DNA from: Desulfuromusa sp.
GTDB lineage: Bacteria; Desulfobacterota; Desulfuromonadia; Desulfuromonadales; Geopsychrobacteraceae
Assembly (NCBI GenBank): GCA_030590745.1
Contig: JAUVCS010000055.1
Coordinates: forward strand, 1-6,292
Direction of reading: 5' to 3'
Length of the DNA: 6,292 bases
In this document: positions 5,375-6,292 of the stretch, in pieces
Layout of the letters: the number at the start of each line of letters is the position of its first letter
Position numbering within the stretch: the stretch's first letter is position 1
Translations under genes and position numbers: made by a program
The notes under the pieces: generated by a model
Seen by the model: the letters and a program-made list of their open reading frames with translations, nothing else
What the model was told of the DNA's origin: nothing
Database searches by the model: none

Positions 5375-6292
5375 TTATTTGCCAAAGCGCTGTCGATAAG
5401 CGGTTGGTGAAATGCCGACAATCTTCTGAAACAAACGACGGAAGGAACTGAGATCGACATATCCAACCGCTGCGGGGATTGTTTCCAAGGTTTGATCCGA
5501 TCCGGTCAATAGTTGCTTCGCTTTCTCAATGCGCATTTTCTGCAAATATTCCAGAGGAGCTTCACCTGTCGCTCTTCTGAAACGGCGGAGGAAGGTGCGC
5601 TCGTTCAATCCGGAGCGCTTTGCCATAACCCGCACTGAAATTTTCTCTCGATAGTAATGATCCAGCCACTGTTGAATTTTATGGATCGGATCATCAATAT
5701 GCTCTCTGCTCCCCTTGAATTTGATAAATGGGGCTTGTTCACGACGATTTCCATCGATCAACATCATTTCTGCACAGGTTCTGGCCAAAGATCTCGAACC
5801 ATACTTCTCAATAAGATGGAGAGCCAGATCAAGATGTGCACCCGTCCCGCCAGCACAAAGGTAATCGATACCATCAATAATTAGCCGGTCAATCTGCAGG
5901 TCAACTTTCGGGTAACGCTGTCTGAAACGCTCTCCCAGTTGCCAATGAGTTGTCGCTTGCCGCCCCTGTAAAATGCCCGCTTCTGCAAGCAAAAAAGCAC
6001 CGGAACAAGCACTGGCAACAACCGTCCCATTATGATGTTGCTGAGCAATCCATTCTATCAGTTCGGTCTGTTCCAACAGATGGTCAGGTCGTCCCATCAC
6101 CCCCGGAACAATCAACAGATCAATATCATGACAATCTTTCAGGCTGCCGTTAGCCGCCACCAGCTGTCGGTTAAAACTTGCAACCGCCACCCCGTCCAGA
6201 GTGACCACTTCAGTGTGGCAGAAAAGTGTCCCCGCTTCCGAAGATAAACGCTTCTGCTCCCAGTTAGCCAAGGTGAACAAATCCAGCATTCC
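5375..6292 (-). CDS. GlxA-type AraC-family transcriptional regulator, N-terminus cut by window edge
   Basis: The 305 codons seen form most of a GlxA-type regulator. Counting from the first visible Met (6287-6289), residues 1-165 are a DJ-1/PfpI (class I amidotransferase-like) domain. This domain holds LLIVPGV, the VASACSGAFLLAEAG nucleophile-elbow-like turn with C95, ATTHW (112-116) and the CAGGTGAHLDLALHLIE stretch. Residues about 203-304 are an AraC DNA-binding domain: a first helix-turn-helix near SVRVMAKRSGLNERTFLRRF (218-237) and a second ending in the usual VGYVDLSSFRRLFQK and SPTAYRQRF. The frame stays open to the edge with Gly before that Met. GlxA proteins normally have about 20 more residues (a first strand and 'G.LDLF'), so the visible Met is internal and the start is outside the window. 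The family acts as transcription activators or repressors; the ligand and target are unknown. The adjacent permease is a candidate target by position only. Confidence 0.92.
   Translation of the reverse strand, partial: GMLDLFTLANWEQKRLSSEAGTLFCHTEVVTLDGVAVASFNRQLVAANGSLKDCHDIDLLIVPGVMGRPDHLLEQTELIEWIAQQHHNGTVVASACSGAFLLAEAGILQGRQATTHWQLGERFRQRYPKVDLQIDRLIIDGIDYLCAGGTGAHLDLALHLIEKYGSRSLARTCAEMMLIDGNRREQAPFIKFKGSREHIDDPIHKIQQWLDHYYREKISVRVMAKRSGLNERTFLRRFRRATGEAPLEYLQKMRIEKAKQLLTGSDQTLETIPAAVGYVDLSSFRRLFQKIVGISPTAYRQRFGK

Overview
The window looks like a chromosomal stretch from a Gram-negative, moderate-GC bacterium. An NtrC-type sigma-54 activator, an outer-membrane YfaZ-like protein with a signal peptide and strong AGGAGG-type ribosome binding sites all fit this. 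The wording of the response regulator (receiver end AYDYISKPFKPDE, Fis-type helix ending YKIKDYGI) and the DUF3783-like gene recall Desulfuromonadia / Desulfobacterota. That placement comes from remembered family resemblance, not from a search.

Layout. At the left edge (2-112, +) is the last 36 codons of a PIN-domain protein, probably a VapC-like ribonuclease. It runs tail-to-tail into a row of six minus-strand genes. In their direction of transcription (right to left) these are: a small basic helical protein of unknown function (4124-4393), a UspA-family protein (3684-4109), a YfaZ-like outer-membrane protein (2999-3568), an MBL-fold hydrolase of the COG1237 type (2067-2906), a DUF3783-like protein (1551-1982) and a sigma-54-dependent response regulator (132-1490). 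A divergent DMT/EamA permease (4493-5371, +) begins about 100 bp from the small-protein gene. It converges, with 3 bp between stop codons, on a GlxA-type AraC-family regulator (5375-6292, -) whose N-terminus is beyond the right edge.

How they may work together. The small protein and UspA are tightly coupled: the usp ribosome binding site sits in the 14-bp gap after the small gene's stop, and a plausible sigma-70 promoter precedes the pair. The next four genes are spaced 60-115 bp apart, so they could be one loose transcript or several units; I see no convincing intrinsic terminator between them. The response regulator has no sensor kinase in view. An 18-bp imperfect palindrome covers its ribosome binding site and could serve autoregulation. 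The permease and GlxA-type regulator may be functionally linked, but only adjacency supports that.

Most of the window is ordinary, and I do not see a convincing new defence or mobile system. The items most worth a second look are the small basic protein coupled to UspA, the UspA nucleotide loop that departs from the usual motif, the palindrome over the regulator's ribosome binding site, and the altered sensor I segment of the regulator. No intergenic stretch exceeds about 115 bp. I see no tRNA, rRNA, insertion sequence, CRISPR array or riboswitch.
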